This document shows, one piece after another, positions 46,466-54,906 of a stretch of 64,000 nucleotides of DNA (position 1 is the first letter of the stretch; every line of letters begins with the position of its first letter). Origin of the DNA: DASRIA01 sp963816975 (GTDB lineage Bacteria; Actinomycetota; Thermoleophilia; Solirubrobacterales; JBBDJG01); assembly GCA_963816975.1 (NCBI GenBank), contig CAWFMD010000006.1, positions 806,001-870,000 of the forward strand, read 5' to 3'. Both the position numbers and the translations under genes were made by a program. The notes under the pieces are model-generated. The model was not told the origin of the DNA, did not search any database, and saw nothing but the letters and a program-made list of their open reading frames with translations.

Positions 46466-47256
46466 TGTCCCGGTGACTCGAAGCCGGCATCCTGAAGAGA
46501 CCGCTGGCCGCTTCCGGTGAACAGGCCCTGGATGAAGGCGAGCGCTTCATCGGGGTGGTCTGTTCCTCTCACGACAACGGCCGCCAGGCGTACCCGGTCT
46601 GAATCCGATCAGGCAGTGCGATCGCCTTCAGCCGCCCGTCTGAAGCACGCACATCCGTCACGTACACGAAGCCGGCGTCCACGGCGCCCTGCGAGACCTT
46701 TCCGACCACGCCCGAAACGTCGGGTTCGTTCGAACGGATGTTGCCCTCGATCGCGCCGAGCCCGTTGAGAGCCCAGCCGCGCGACGACCTCCGCGCGTAA
46801 CGGCCGGCCGGCACGCTTGGCGACCCGGCCGCGAGGCGTACGCCGTGATCGTCGAGGTCTTCCAGCGACCGAACGCTTCCTTCTTTGCTCGGGACAGCCA
46901 CCACGAGACGGTTCACGGCGAACAGGACCACGCCGGGCCCCTCCGTCAGTCCCTCTTCCTGCAGTTGGTCAGGGAGCTCGGTGTCGGCTGACGCAAATAC
47001 GTCGGGCCGCGCACCCTTGCGGATCTGGGCCGCCAGCTCGTCGGAGCCGGCAAAGCTGAAGCTGACGTTTGCGTCATCGAAGGAGGAGCCGTAGTCCTGG
47101 AACGCGTTCTTCAGCGAGGACGCGGCCGATACGCGCAGCGTCGGACTTCCCGTCGTCGCCGCTCCCGCAGCCGGCGAAGACCGCCAGCACCATCCCGACG
47201 CCAACCGCCCGGGGTGCGCGGCTTTTCGGTCGTACTACGCCCATGATGTGTCTCAC
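46462..47256 (-). pseudogene. modA: Molybdate-binding lipoprotein ModA with two single-base frameshifts
   Basis: GTG 47256 opens a lipoprotein signal (AVGVGMVLAVFAGCGSGDDG, lipobox cysteine in FAGC). Near 47148 one extra G shifts the frame; the mature protein continues as TLRVSAASSLKNAFQDYG, FAGSDELAAQIRKGARPDVF and PAGRYARRSSRGWALNGLG, typical ModA. Near 46586 one base seems missing. Restoring it continues the frame through VVRGTDHPDEALAFIQGLF to GFESPGH and a TGA that overlaps the modB start. As read, the protein would end at 46569 and lack its lipoprotein signal. Confidence 0.8.
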
Positions 47257-47654
47257 CCTGAGCGTTCCACCATCACCGAGGTCGCCTTCACGGTCGCCGT
47301 CGCGTGCACTCCGGGCGCGAGCCCCAGCTCGTCCACGGCGTCACGCGTGATCGCGGCGGTGATGCGGTGCGGACCCGACTCGATCTCGACGAGGGCCATC
47401 ACCCCGTCCGACTCCACGGAAACGACTCTGCCCGCGAAGCGGTTGCGCGCAGACAGCGTGTCCCCGGCCCGGTGGCGGCGGGGGCGGGCCGCGAGCCGCT
47501 CGACCTCACGCCGCGGGATGCGCCGCCGGTTGCGGTCGTCGCGCACGGCGTGGACCTTCCCGGCCCGCTCCCAGCGGCGCAGCGTGTCGACGCTCACGCC
47601 GATCTCGCGGGCGGCCTCGCCGAGGGTCAGGTCATTGGAGCGCCGGGCAGGCAC
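47253..47654 (-). CDS. HTH-Mop molybdate-responsive regulator
   Basis: 133 aa. The N-terminal MerR/excisionase-type helix-turn-helix is LTLGEAAREIGVSVDTLRRW (residues 9-28) with a basic wing RNRRRIPRREVERLAARP. The C-terminal half is a single Mop/TOBE molybdate-binding domain (SARNRFAGRVVSVESDGVMAL, EIESGPHRITAAITRDAV, ATVKATSVMVE). This HTH-plus-Mop layout is a compact alternative to ModE. It is coupled to modA by a 4-nt GTGA overlap, so it probably controls the mod genes in response to molybdate. Confidence 0.88.
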   Translation of the reverse strand: MPARRSNDLTLGEAAREIGVSVDTLRRWERAGKVHAVRDDRNRRRIPRREVERLAARPRRHRAGDTLSARNRFAGRVVSVESDGVMALVEIESGPHRITAAITRDAVDELGLAPGVHATATVKATSVMVERSG

Positions 47655-47660
47655 AGCTGC

Positions 47661-48500
47661 CTAAGCATTGCATAGGCAGGCTCCCCGGGCGGCCAGCCGG
47701 CCGGCCTCGACCATCTCGTCGAGCCGGCTGAAGTCGAGCATCCCGCAGTCGCCGGTGACGGGCTCGATCAGAACGTCCGCCCGTGCTCGCGAGCGCTTGG
47801 CCGTGTCGATGCTCCCCAACACGATGGCGCGCGCGAGCGTCTCCTTCAGGGGCGGGAGCGGAGGCCGGTCCCGGCGCAGCCGGCGTGGAGACGGCCGCTC
47901 GAACCGGCGCCCGACATCCACCGCCACCACCGGCCCCTCGGCCGTCGCGGCCATCGTCTCGACGGGCAGGCTGTCGAGTACGCCTCCGTCGACGAGCAGC
48001 TGCCCGTCCCGCTCCCGCGGCGCGAACACCCCCGGGAGGCACATGCTGGCGCCGACCGCCTCCGCGAGCACGCCGCTGCGATGCACGACCTGCTCGCCGC
48101 TCACGAGGTCGCAGCTGACGCAGACGAACTCGCGCGGCAACTCCTCGATGGTCCGCTCCCCGAACGTTCGCGTGAGCATCCCGCGGGCCCGCCCACCGCG
48201 AAGCAGCGAGTGGGTCGGGACTCCGTAGTCACCGAGCGGCCGGCGTGCGACCAGCTCTTCGTGGCAGCGCACGTGGATCTCGGCCGGCGGCATGCCCATC
48301 GCGAACATCGCGCCCACGAACGCGCCCATGCTGCACCCGCCTACCCGATCGATCACGATGCCGGCCGCCAGCAGCTCCTCGAGCACTCCGATGTGCGCGA
48401 GACCGCGCGCGCCCCCGCTGGAAAGCACCACTCCGACGGACCGTCCCGCAAGCCGCCGTGCGAGGCGCCGCGCTCCTTCGTCGTGCCTGAGCCAGTGCAT
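47661..48500 (-). CDS. Patatin-like phospholipase (NTE/RssA-type)
   Basis: 279 aa from ATG 48500. The patatin site is VVLSSGGARGLAHIGVLEEL (oxyanion glycines), catalytic serine in GCSMGAFVGAMFAMG (the GxSxG form), and catalytic Asp in LLVDGGVLDSLPVE. The first 25 residues (HWLRHDEGARRLARRLAGRS) match the linker that joins cNMP-binding and patatin domains in fused NTE-like proteins. The cNMP part lies upstream in a different frame, with an in-frame TGA at 48549-48551 between. It ends 6 nt before the HTH-Mop gene. Confidence 0.85.
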   Translation of the reverse strand: MHWLRHDEGARRLARRLAGRSVGVVLSSGGARGLAHIGVLEELLAAGIVIDRVGGCSMGAFVGAMFAMGMPPAEIHVRCHEELVARRPLGDYGVPTHSLLRGGRARGMLTRTFGERTIEELPREFVCVSCDLVSGEQVVHRSGVLAEAVGASMCLPGVFAPRERDGQLLVDGGVLDSLPVETMAATAEGPVVAVDVGRRFERPSPRRLRRDRPPLPPLKETLARAIVLGSIDTAKRSRARADVLIEPVTGDCGMLDFSRLDEMVEAGRLAARGACLCNA

Positions 48501-48548
48501 CGCCCGCGGGGCGGCCGCGCGCGCGCCATTGCGCCGCGAGCGGCGCGC

Positions 48549-49389
48549 TCACCGCCAGTCCACAACCACGTCCCAGCCCGGCAGCCATGTGTCGCCCACC
48601 GCGGGCGGGGCCGTCCGCGACCAGCAGCACGCGGTCGGCCTGCCGCAGCGCGAGGGCGCTCCACGGATCTGCGCCGCCGGGATCCATGGCGACCATCAGC
48701 ACACGGTCGTGCTCGCGCTCGGCGTGGTCGAGCTCGGCATCGTGCCCCTCCAGCCCGTCGAACAGCGTCACCGTGCCGAGCTCCGCGAGGGCCACTTGCA
48801 GGGACTCGGCGAGCTTTGGGGCATCGGCGGCACCGGCCGCAACGATCGCGATCGCCGCCGGCTGTGGATCGCCAGGCGGCTCGAGCCCGCGGCTCACGCG
48901 CAGCTGACGCCCCAGCTCGCGCATCAACGCGAGCGAAAAGCGTGGCTCGTGGGACAGCAGCTCCGCGAAGTCGGTGCTCGACACCCGCAGCAGCTCGCAG
49001 TCCCGGCGAGCCCGCACCGACGCCGACCGCGGCTCCCTCGTCAGCAGCGAGAGCTCGCCCACGACGGCGCCGCGCGTGAGTACACGGATCATCACGGGGC
49101 TCGGCCGTTCGATCATCACCTCGAGGCGGCCGGAGCGGACCAGGTACATGCCGTCTCCGTCGTCACCCTGCCGGAACAGCCATGCTTTCGCTGCGAGCCG
49201 CACGCGCGTGGCGCGCGCTGCGATCTGCCCGCGCAGCGACTTCGAGAGACCGGCGAGCATCGGAACTGCAGACAGGAACTCCGCGTCCTGCGTCTGAGCC
49301 GAGCGGACCCGGCGCGGCAGTGGGTACGGCGCAGCATGAGCGGACCCTGGCCGCTCCTCGTCGATCCTCGAGCCGAGCCGATCGGACAC
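48549..49389 (-). CDS. Cyclic-nucleotide-binding domain protein, N-terminal part of an NTE-like cNMP-patatin
   Basis: The frame from 49389 encodes a cNMP-binding domain at about residues 45-150 (LFRQGDDGDGMYLVRSGRLE, GAVVGELSLLTREPRSASV), then an NTE-type middle region (AIAIVAAGAADAPKLAESLQ, DRVLMVAMDPGGADPW). After RVLLVADGP the frame stays open to 48229 but loses any resemblance to the family. One base fewer near 48605 gives GDTWLPGWDVVVDWR and the TGA at 48549-48551. I end the feature there. It may have been one gene with the patatin at 47661-48500. Confidence 0.65.
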
Positions 49390-49455
49390 GAGCAGACCCT
49401 ATCCCGCGGAAGGGCCGCTGGAAAGCGGAAAGAGGGAAGCGGGAAGCGGACCCGG

Positions 49456-49869
49456 CTAGCCCGGTTCGGGCACGCCCGCGGCCGCGAGCGCGCTCGCATG
49501 GTCCGCGTACGCGTCGAGCCGTATCACCAGGTCGTCGCGCAGGTATGCGACCTGGCCGAACGGGGTGCGCATCTCGAGGCCGCTCGCCTTGCCTTTGACG
49601 ACCAGTTCACCGAGCAGCAGGATGCGGTCCCCGGGCAACTCCCGGAACTCCAGGTTCTCGGCGCGGAACTCGTCCCACACCTCGAGCAGCTCAGTCCGCA
49701 GCCACCGCTCGTACTCGTCGCGGCCGCGGTACACCCTGCCCTCCGCGCCGCCCGGGCCGAGCGCGGGCCGCCACTCGATGTCGGGATGCGCGAGCGCGAC
49801 CACCGCGTCGAAATCCCTGCGGTTCAGCGCCTGCCACCCACGGCGCGCTCTCTCGAGGTTGTCTACCAG
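49456..49869 (-). CDS. SnoaL-like (NTF2-fold) protein at the end of the rhamnose operon
   Basis: 137 aa. The sequence WQALNRRDFDAVVALAHPDIEW, RVYRGRDEYERWLRTELLE and FRAENLEFRELPGDRILLLG is a SnoaL-like fold. No ATG, GTG or TTG fits the start of the domain; the best choice is CTG 49869-49867, just before VDNLERARRGW and overlapping the rfbC stop. The function is not known; it is probably co-transcribed with rfbA-D-B-C. Confidence 0.7.
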   Translation of the reverse strand: MVDNLERARRGWQALNRRDFDAVVALAHPDIEWRPALGPGGAEGRVYRGRDEYERWLRTELLEVWDEFRAENLEFRELPGDRILLLGELVVKGKASGLEMRTPFGQVAYLRDDLVIRLDAYADHASALAAAGVPEPG

Positions 49870-50414
49870 GGCAGCTGGTCCGCGATCTCGGCGAGCCGCG
49901 GATTGGTGCGGTCCCGGTCCGACACGAGCGCCTCCTCGGCCGGCCAGGCAATCCCGATGTCGGGGTCGTCCCAGGCGATGCCGCGCTCGGTCTGCTGGTC
50001 GTAGAAGCTCGAGACCTTGTAGGCGACGTCCGCGTCCTCGCTCGTGACGCAGAAGCCGTGCGCGAAGCCGACGGGGATGAAGATCTGGCGGGCGTTGGAG
50101 TCGGTCAGCTCGAACGCCTCGTACTCGCCGTAGGTGGAGGAGTCGCGGCGCAGGTCCACGGCGACGTCGTAGATCGACCCGCGCGCGACCCGGATCAGCT
50201 TGGCCTGTCCGGGAGTCAGCTGGAAGTGCAGCGCCCGAATCGTCCCGCGCACCGAGCGTGAATGGTTGTCCTGCACGAACTCGGTGTCGATCCCCAGGTC
50301 GGCGTACTCGTTGCGGCGGTAGGTTTCGAAGAAGAAGCCGCGGTCGTCGGTGATCACCTTGGGTTGCACGAGCACGAGCCCGTCGATCCGTGTGTCCAGC
50401 CGTTGGAATCTCAG
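49863..50414 (-). CDS. rfbC: dTDP-4-dehydrorhamnose 3,5-epimerase
   Basis: 183 aa from an apparent CTG at 50414, which gives MRFQRLDTRIDGLVLVQPKV, the usual RmlC start. The CTG shares bases with the rfbB stop (CTGA). The family is clear: DDRGFFFETYRRNEYADLGI, FVQDNHSRSVRGTIRALHFQ (catalytic His in RALHFQ), VFDVAVDLR-like IYDVAVDLRRDSSTYG, and PVGFAHGFCVTSEDADVAYK. It epimerises C3 and C5 of dTDP-4-keto-6-deoxyglucose in dTDP-L-rhamnose synthesis. The fourth gene of a coupled operon. Confidence 0.92.
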   Translation of the reverse strand: MRFQRLDTRIDGLVLVQPKVITDDRGFFFETYRRNEYADLGIDTEFVQDNHSRSVRGTIRALHFQLTPGQAKLIRVARGSIYDVAVDLRRDSSTYGEYEAFELTDSNARQIFIPVGFAHGFCVTSEDADVAYKVSSFYDQQTERGIAWDDPDIGIAWPAEEALVSDRDRTNPRLAEIADQLPW

Positions 50415-51418
50415 GAGCGCAGTTCCTGCCCGTACTGACGCTGGTAGTAGTCGCGGTAGTCGCCCGAGCGAATCGGCTCCCACCACCAAGCGTTCTTGCG
50501 ATACCAGTCGACGGTACCAGCGAGTCCTTCCTCGAACCCGACCTTGGCGGTCCAGCCAAGGTCGGCCATCTTCTCCGAGCCCAGCGAGTACCGGCGGTCG
50601 TGACCGGGCCGATCCTTGACGTACTGGATCAGCGACTCGTCCGCCCCCGTGAGCTCCACGATCGTGCGCACCACGTCGATGTTCGGCAGCTCGTCGGGGC
50701 CCCCGATGTTGTAGGTCTCGCCGGCCTTTCCGGAGCGCAGCACCAGGTCGATCCCGCGGCAGTGGTCGGTCACGTACAGCCAGTTGCGCACCTGCATTCC
50801 GTCGCCGTACACGGGCAGCGGGTCGCCGTGCATCGCGTTCAGCACGCACAGCGGGATCAGCTTCTCGGGGTACTGGTAAGGGCCGTAGTTGTTCGAGGCG
50901 CGGCAGATCGTCGCGTTCATCCCGTACGTGTGGCAATAGGCGGACACGATCAAATCGCCGCCCGCCTTCGACGCCGAGTACGGTGAGGACGGAGCGAGGG
51001 GGCTGTGCTCGGTGAAGGTGCCGTCCTCGATCGACCCGTACACCTCGTCGGTGGATACCTGCACGTAGCGCTCGATCGCGGCGCTGCGGGCCTCCTCCAG
51101 CAGCACGTATGTGCCGTACACGTCGGTCTGGATGAAGTGGCCCGGCTCCTCGATGGAGCGATCGACGTGGGACTCCGCCGCGAAGTTGACGACCGCGTCG
51201 CAGCCATCGAGCGCCTCGCGCACGCGCTCCTGATCGGTGATGTCTGCGTTCACGAACGTGCACCGCCCGCCGCCGAGCAGGTCCTCGATCGTCTCCACCC
51301 GCCCGGCATAGGTGAGCTTGTCGAGCACCACCACCTCGTCGCCGGGATGGGCCTCGAGCACGTGGCGCGCGAAGTTCGAGCCGATGAAGCCCGCGCCGCC
51401 CGTGATCATCATTTTCAT
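50411..51418 (-). CDS. rfbB: dTDP-glucose 4,6-dehydratase
   Basis: 335 aa from ATG 51418, which overlaps the rfbD stop (ATGA). An extended SDR: MKMMITGGAGFIGSNFARHVL for NAD binding, NFAAESHVDRSI, VSTDEVYGSI with the catalytic Thr-Asp-Glu triad, and YSASKAGGDLIV with the Tyr/Lys pair. NNYGPYQYPEKLIPLCVLNA and GDGMQVRNWLYVTDHCRGI are signature stretches of RmlB. It makes dTDP-4-keto-6-deoxyglucose from dTDP-glucose. The frame stays open upstream, but the start is fixed by homology and the ATGA overlap. Confidence 0.95.
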   Translation of the reverse strand: MKMMITGGAGFIGSNFARHVLEAHPGDEVVVLDKLTYAGRVETIEDLLGGGRCTFVNADITDQERVREALDGCDAVVNFAAESHVDRSIEEPGHFIQTDVYGTYVLLEEARSAAIERYVQVSTDEVYGSIEDGTFTEHSPLAPSSPYSASKAGGDLIVSAYCHTYGMNATICRASNNYGPYQYPEKLIPLCVLNAMHGDPLPVYGDGMQVRNWLYVTDHCRGIDLVLRSGKAGETYNIGGPDELPNIDVVRTIVELTGADESLIQYVKDRPGHDRRYSLGSEKMADLGWTAKVGFEEGLAGTVDWYRKNAWWWEPIRSGDYRDYYQRQYGQELRS

Positions 51419-52266
51419 GCGCGCACCTCGCGCTGCGACCGCTCGGCGAGGTACTCGGCCAGCCCTTCGTGCCAGTCCGCCAGCAGCACGGGATGCTCCC
51501 GCTCGCTGACGAGCACCGACACCGCGGGCCGTGGCGCCGGGCGGTCGAGCATGTCGCTGGTCATCGACAGCACGCGGCACTCGACCTGGGCCTGCTTGAA
51601 GATCTCCACCGCGAAGTCGTACCACGTGCAGCTGCCCCCGCCGGCCATGTGGTGCACGCCGTACTCCTCCGCGTCCAGCAGGCGCACGAGTCCCGCGGCG
51701 AGATGGCCGGTGTAGGTCGGGCACCCGATCTGGTCGCGCACGACGATCACCTCCTCACGATCCTGCGCGAGGCCGAGCATGGTCTCGACGAAGTTCTGCC
51801 CGTGCACCCCGAACAGCCACGACGAGCGCACGATCCAGTGGCGCGGATTCGCGGCCGCGACCGCCTGCTCGCCCGCGAGCTTGGACCGCCCGTACCCCGA
51901 GATCGGGTTGACGTCGTCTGACTCGCGATAGCCATCCGCTTGACGGCCGTCGAACACGTAGTCGGTGGAGGGATGCACGATCGCGGCGCCCACTGCAGCG
52001 GCGGCCGCCGCCACGTTGCCCGCTCCGCGTCCGTTCACCGCGGTCGCCTCGGACTCGTGCTCCTGCGCGGCGTCCACGTTCGTCCACGCCGCACAGTTGA
52101 CGACCGCGCCGGGGTAGTGCTCGATGCACGCCTGCTCGACCGCGGCATGGTCGGTGATGTCGAGGTCGGCGCGGGGCAGCGCGATCGGCTCGTGCCCGAC
52201 CGCCCGCACCGCATGCTCGACGTCGCGGCCCAGCATGCCGGCGCCGCCGGTGATCAGCACCCTCAA
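51415..52266 (-). CDS. rfbD: dTDP-4-dehydrorhamnose reductase
   Basis: 283 aa from TTG 52266, which overlaps the rfbA stop (TTGA). RVLITGGAGMLGRDVEHAVR is the NADP site, VVNCAAWTNVDAAQEHE and STDYVFDGRQADGY are RmlD signatures, and YGRSKLAGEQAV carries the catalytic Tyr/Lys. RSSWLFGVHGQNFVETML is also typical. It reduces dTDP-4-keto-L-rhamnose in the last step. The frame is open upstream to 54522 but that is antisense to other genes and has no homology. Confidence 0.94.
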   Translation of the reverse strand: MRVLITGGAGMLGRDVEHAVRAVGHEPIALPRADLDITDHAAVEQACIEHYPGAVVNCAAWTNVDAAQEHESEATAVNGRGAGNVAAAAAAVGAAIVHPSTDYVFDGRQADGYRESDDVNPISGYGRSKLAGEQAVAAANPRHWIVRSSWLFGVHGQNFVETMLGLAQDREEVIVVRDQIGCPTYTGHLAAGLVRLLDAEEYGVHHMAGGGSCTWYDFAVEIFKQAQVECRVLSMTSDMLDRPAPRPAVSVLVSEREHPVLLADWHEGLAEYLAERSQREVRA

Positions 52267-53336
52267 TGGAGCTGGATCTCCGAGTTGTCGCCGACCATGA
52301 AGCGGTACGCCTTGGGCAGCGAGGTGGAACGCGTGAGCTTCACGTTGCGCCCGATCAGGCTCGCCTCCATGCGGTACGACAGGTCGCTGATGTGTGCGCC
52401 CGAGAGCACGATCGAGTGCTCGACCTCGGAGCGCTCGATCGTGACGTCTGCGTCGATCGCCGAATAGGGCCCGACGTAGGAGTCCACGATCCGGCTGTTC
52501 GCCCCGATGATCGCCGGCCCGCGCACGGTGGCACGCTCGACGTGGGCGCCGGGCTCGATCACGACCTTCCCCTCCACTCGCGAGTCCACCACCGTGCCGT
52601 CCATGCGCGGCAGGAGATCCTCGAGGATCAGGCGGTTGGCCTCCAGCAGGTCGTCGAGCTGGCCCATGTCCTTCCACCAGCCGCGCACGATGTGCGGCTC
52701 GACGCGCAGGCCGCGGTCGACCAGAGTCTGGATCGCGTCGGTGATCTCCAGCTCGTCGCGCCACGACGGCTCGATCGAGCGCGCGGCGTCGAAGATCGAC
52801 GGCTTGAACATGTAGATGCCGACGAGTGCGAGGTCGGTGGCGGGCTCCTTGGGCTTCTCGACCAGGCGGGTGACGCGGTCGCCGTCCAGCTCCGCGACCC
52901 CGTAGTTCTCGGGGTCGGGGACGGGCGTCAGCAGGATCAGCGCGTCCGGGTCGTTGGCCCTGAAGGTGTCGACCAGCTCGCTGAGGCCGGACTTCAGCAG
53001 GTTGTCGCCCAGGTACATCACGAACGCGGAGTCGCCGAGATACTCCTCGGCCGTCAGAACGGCATGAGCCAGCCCCCGCGGCTCGTCCTGCTCGATGTAG
53101 GTGATCTCCACGCCGAACTGCGACCCGTCGCCCGCCGCGGCGCGGATCTCGTCGCCGGTCTCGGGGGCGATGATGATGCCGATCTGGCGGATGCCGGCGG
53201 CCGCCATCGCCTCGAGCCCGTAGAAGAGCACGGGCTTGTTGGCCACGGGGACGAGCTGCTTGGCGCTCGTATGGGTTATCGGGCGCAGGCGGGTCCCCTT
53301 CCCGCCGGAGAGCACCAGGCCTTTCAGGTCTTGCAT
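52263..53336 (-). CDS. rfbA: Glucose-1-phosphate thymidylyltransferase (long type)
   Basis: 357 aa from ATG 53336. The nucleotidyltransferase core has LVLSGGKGTRLRPITHTSAK, FVMYLGDNLL and LVEKPKEPATDLALVGIYMF. The last 110 residues add a left-handed beta-helix tail (VEGKVVIEPGAHVERATV, SIVLSGAHISDL), which separates this long actinobacterial (StrD-like) form from the 290-aa RmlA. It makes dTDP-glucose from dTTP and glucose-1-phosphate. It heads the rfbA-D-B-C operon, and its start is 65 bp from the divergent oxidoreductase. Confidence 0.92.
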   Translation of the reverse strand: MQDLKGLVLSGGKGTRLRPITHTSAKQLVPVANKPVLFYGLEAMAAAGIRQIGIIIAPETGDEIRAAAGDGSQFGVEITYIEQDEPRGLAHAVLTAEEYLGDSAFVMYLGDNLLKSGLSELVDTFRANDPDALILLTPVPDPENYGVAELDGDRVTRLVEKPKEPATDLALVGIYMFKPSIFDAARSIEPSWRDELEITDAIQTLVDRGLRVEPHIVRGWWKDMGQLDDLLEANRLILEDLLPRMDGTVVDSRVEGKVVIEPGAHVERATVRGPAIIGANSRIVDSYVGPYSAIDADVTIERSEVEHSIVLSGAHISDLSYRMEASLIGRNVKLTRSTSLPKAYRFMVGDNSEIQLH

Positions 53337-53400
53337 CGGCAGGCAGGGTATCGGTGGACCAGGCATTGGGGGGTGGGCCGGCCCGGTAGTGTCCGCGGCC

Positions 53401-54897
53401 GTGCTCGACGCGGTGGTGATCGGCGCCGGCCACAACGGCCTCGTCGCCGCGGCGTATCTCGCCCGCGCCCGCCTCGACGTCGAGGTCTTCGAGCGGCGCG
53501 ACGTGGTCGGTGGGGCCTGTGTGACAGAGGAGCTGTGGCCCGGCGTCCGCGCCTCGCCCGGCGCCTACACGCTCTCCCTGCTGCGCGCCGAGATCATGCG
53601 TGACCTCGACCTCGCGGCTCACGGGTTGAGCGTCGCGGTGCACGAGCCGGCGCTGTTCGCTCCGTTTCCGGATGGGCGCAGGGTCGTAACGTGGTCCGCG
53701 CGCGAGCGCACTCGCGCGGGGCTGGCGCGCGACTGGTCGCCGGCGGACGCGGACGGCTATGCGGCCATGAGCGCGCGCTGGGAGGAGGCCGCGCGCCGCG
53801 CGCGGCCGCTGATGCTCGAGCCGCCGGACCGGGAGCGCTGGCTCGAGGCAATCGGTCCCGAGCTGCTCGACGGCTCGATTGCCGGGGAGCTGTCCGGCAT
53901 CCCGTCCGAGCAGGTACGCGTACCGCTCGCGATCCAGGGACTGATCGGCACTCTCGCGGGCCCGGACGACCCGGGCACCGCCTTCGTCGCCTTCTACCAC
54001 GACCTCGGCGAGGCGGCGGGGGCACCGGCCGCCTGGGGTTATCCGCGCGGCGGCATGGGGGCGGTCACGGCGGCGCTGCGCTCCGCGGCCACGGCCGCGG
54101 GTGCCCGCGTGCACGTCGCCGCGCCGGTCGAGCGCGTGCTCGTCGAGGATGGGCGCGCGACCGGGGTGGTGCTGGAAGGCGGAGACGAGGTGCGCGCAAG
54201 CGCCGTGCTGTCGAACGCCGACCCGCGGCGCACGGCGGAGCTCGCGGGGCTGCCGCCGCTCGGCGACTGGCGCCAGGCCGGCCCGGTGGTGAAGGTGATG
54301 CTCCTGCTCGAGGGGCTCCCCGACTTCACGAGCTGGCCGGGCCCTGACCCGTGGGCCGGGACGATGGACATCGGTTACACGCTCGCGGATCTCGAGCAGG
54401 CAGCCGCCGACGCGCGCGCTGGACGGCCGGCCGCGCGCCCGTGGATCGAGGCGGCCTGCCAGACAGCGGCCGATCCGACACTCGCGCCGCCGGGCCGGCA
54501 TGTCCTGTCGCTCTTCTGCCAATGCTTCCCAGTCGACACCGACGCCGACGCGGCCGCCGACGCGGCGATCGCGCGCTTCGCCGAGGTCTGCCCCGAGCTA
54601 CCGGATCGCATCGTCGACCGCCTCGCTCTCGGCCCGCGCGAGCTCGAGGCGCGGTTCGGGCTCACCGGGGGCCACATCTTCCACGGCGAGATGCTCGGAG
54701 ACCAGCTACTCGAGCGCCGCTTCCCCCCGCGGCGCTTCGGCGGGATCGAGGGCCTCTACCTCGCGGGCTCCGGCGCGCATCCCGGCGGCGCGGTCACCGG
54801 TGCGCCCGGGCACGGCTGGCGGCGACCGCGGCGCTGGAGGACAGGCAGGCAGCGCAGCGCGGAGGAGCACCTTGATCAACTGAGCCTCAGCCCATAA
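53401..54897 (+). CDS. PYROXD2/phytoene-desaturase-like FAD-dependent oxidoreductase
   Basis: 498 aa from GTG 53401; GTG 53389 is another option. The FAD-binding motif is VVIGAGHNGLVAAAYLARA, followed by EVFERRDVVGGACVTEELWPG, as in PYROXD2 and carotenoid desaturases. AAWGYPRGGMGAVTAALR and SNADPRRTAEL are conserved in the family. LFCQCFP and GHIFHGEMLGDQLLERRFP mark the C-terminal part, which ends in GLYLAGSGAHPGGAVTGAPGH. After that the read frame gives GWRRPRRW; restoring one base near 54814 gives LAATAALEDRQAAQRGGAP and a stop at 54873-54875, closer to a family C-terminus. The substrate is unknown. Confidence 0.87.
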   Translation: MLDAVVIGAGHNGLVAAAYLARARLDVEVFERRDVVGGACVTEELWPGVRASPGAYTLSLLRAEIMRDLDLAAHGLSVAVHEPALFAPFPDGRRVVTWSARERTRAGLARDWSPADADGYAAMSARWEEAARRARPLMLEPPDRERWLEAIGPELLDGSIAGELSGIPSEQVRVPLAIQGLIGTLAGPDDPGTAFVAFYHDLGEAAGAPAAWGYPRGGMGAVTAALRSAATAAGARVHVAAPVERVLVEDGRATGVVLEGGDEVRASAVLSNADPRRTAELAGLPPLGDWRQAGPVVKVMLLLEGLPDFTSWPGPDPWAGTMDIGYTLADLEQAAADARAGRPAARPWIEAACQTAADPTLAPPGRHVLSLFCQCFPVDTDADAAADAAIARFAEVCPELPDRIVDRLALGPRELEARFGLTGGHIFHGEMLGDQLLERRFPPRRFGGIEGLYLAGSGAHPGGAVTGAPGHGWRRPRRWRTGRQRSAEEHLDQLSLSP

Positions 54898-54906
54898 CAT
54901 TGCCGC

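Noticed and set aside
48229..48548. Further open frame after the cNMP-binding domain
   Set aside because: Arg/Gly/Ala-rich shadow of the patatin gene in another frame; no match to the family after residue 260.
52267..54522. Long upstream extension of the rfbD frame on the minus strand
   Set aside because: It is antisense to the PYROXD2-like gene and out of frame with rfbA; RmlD homology begins at TTG 52266.
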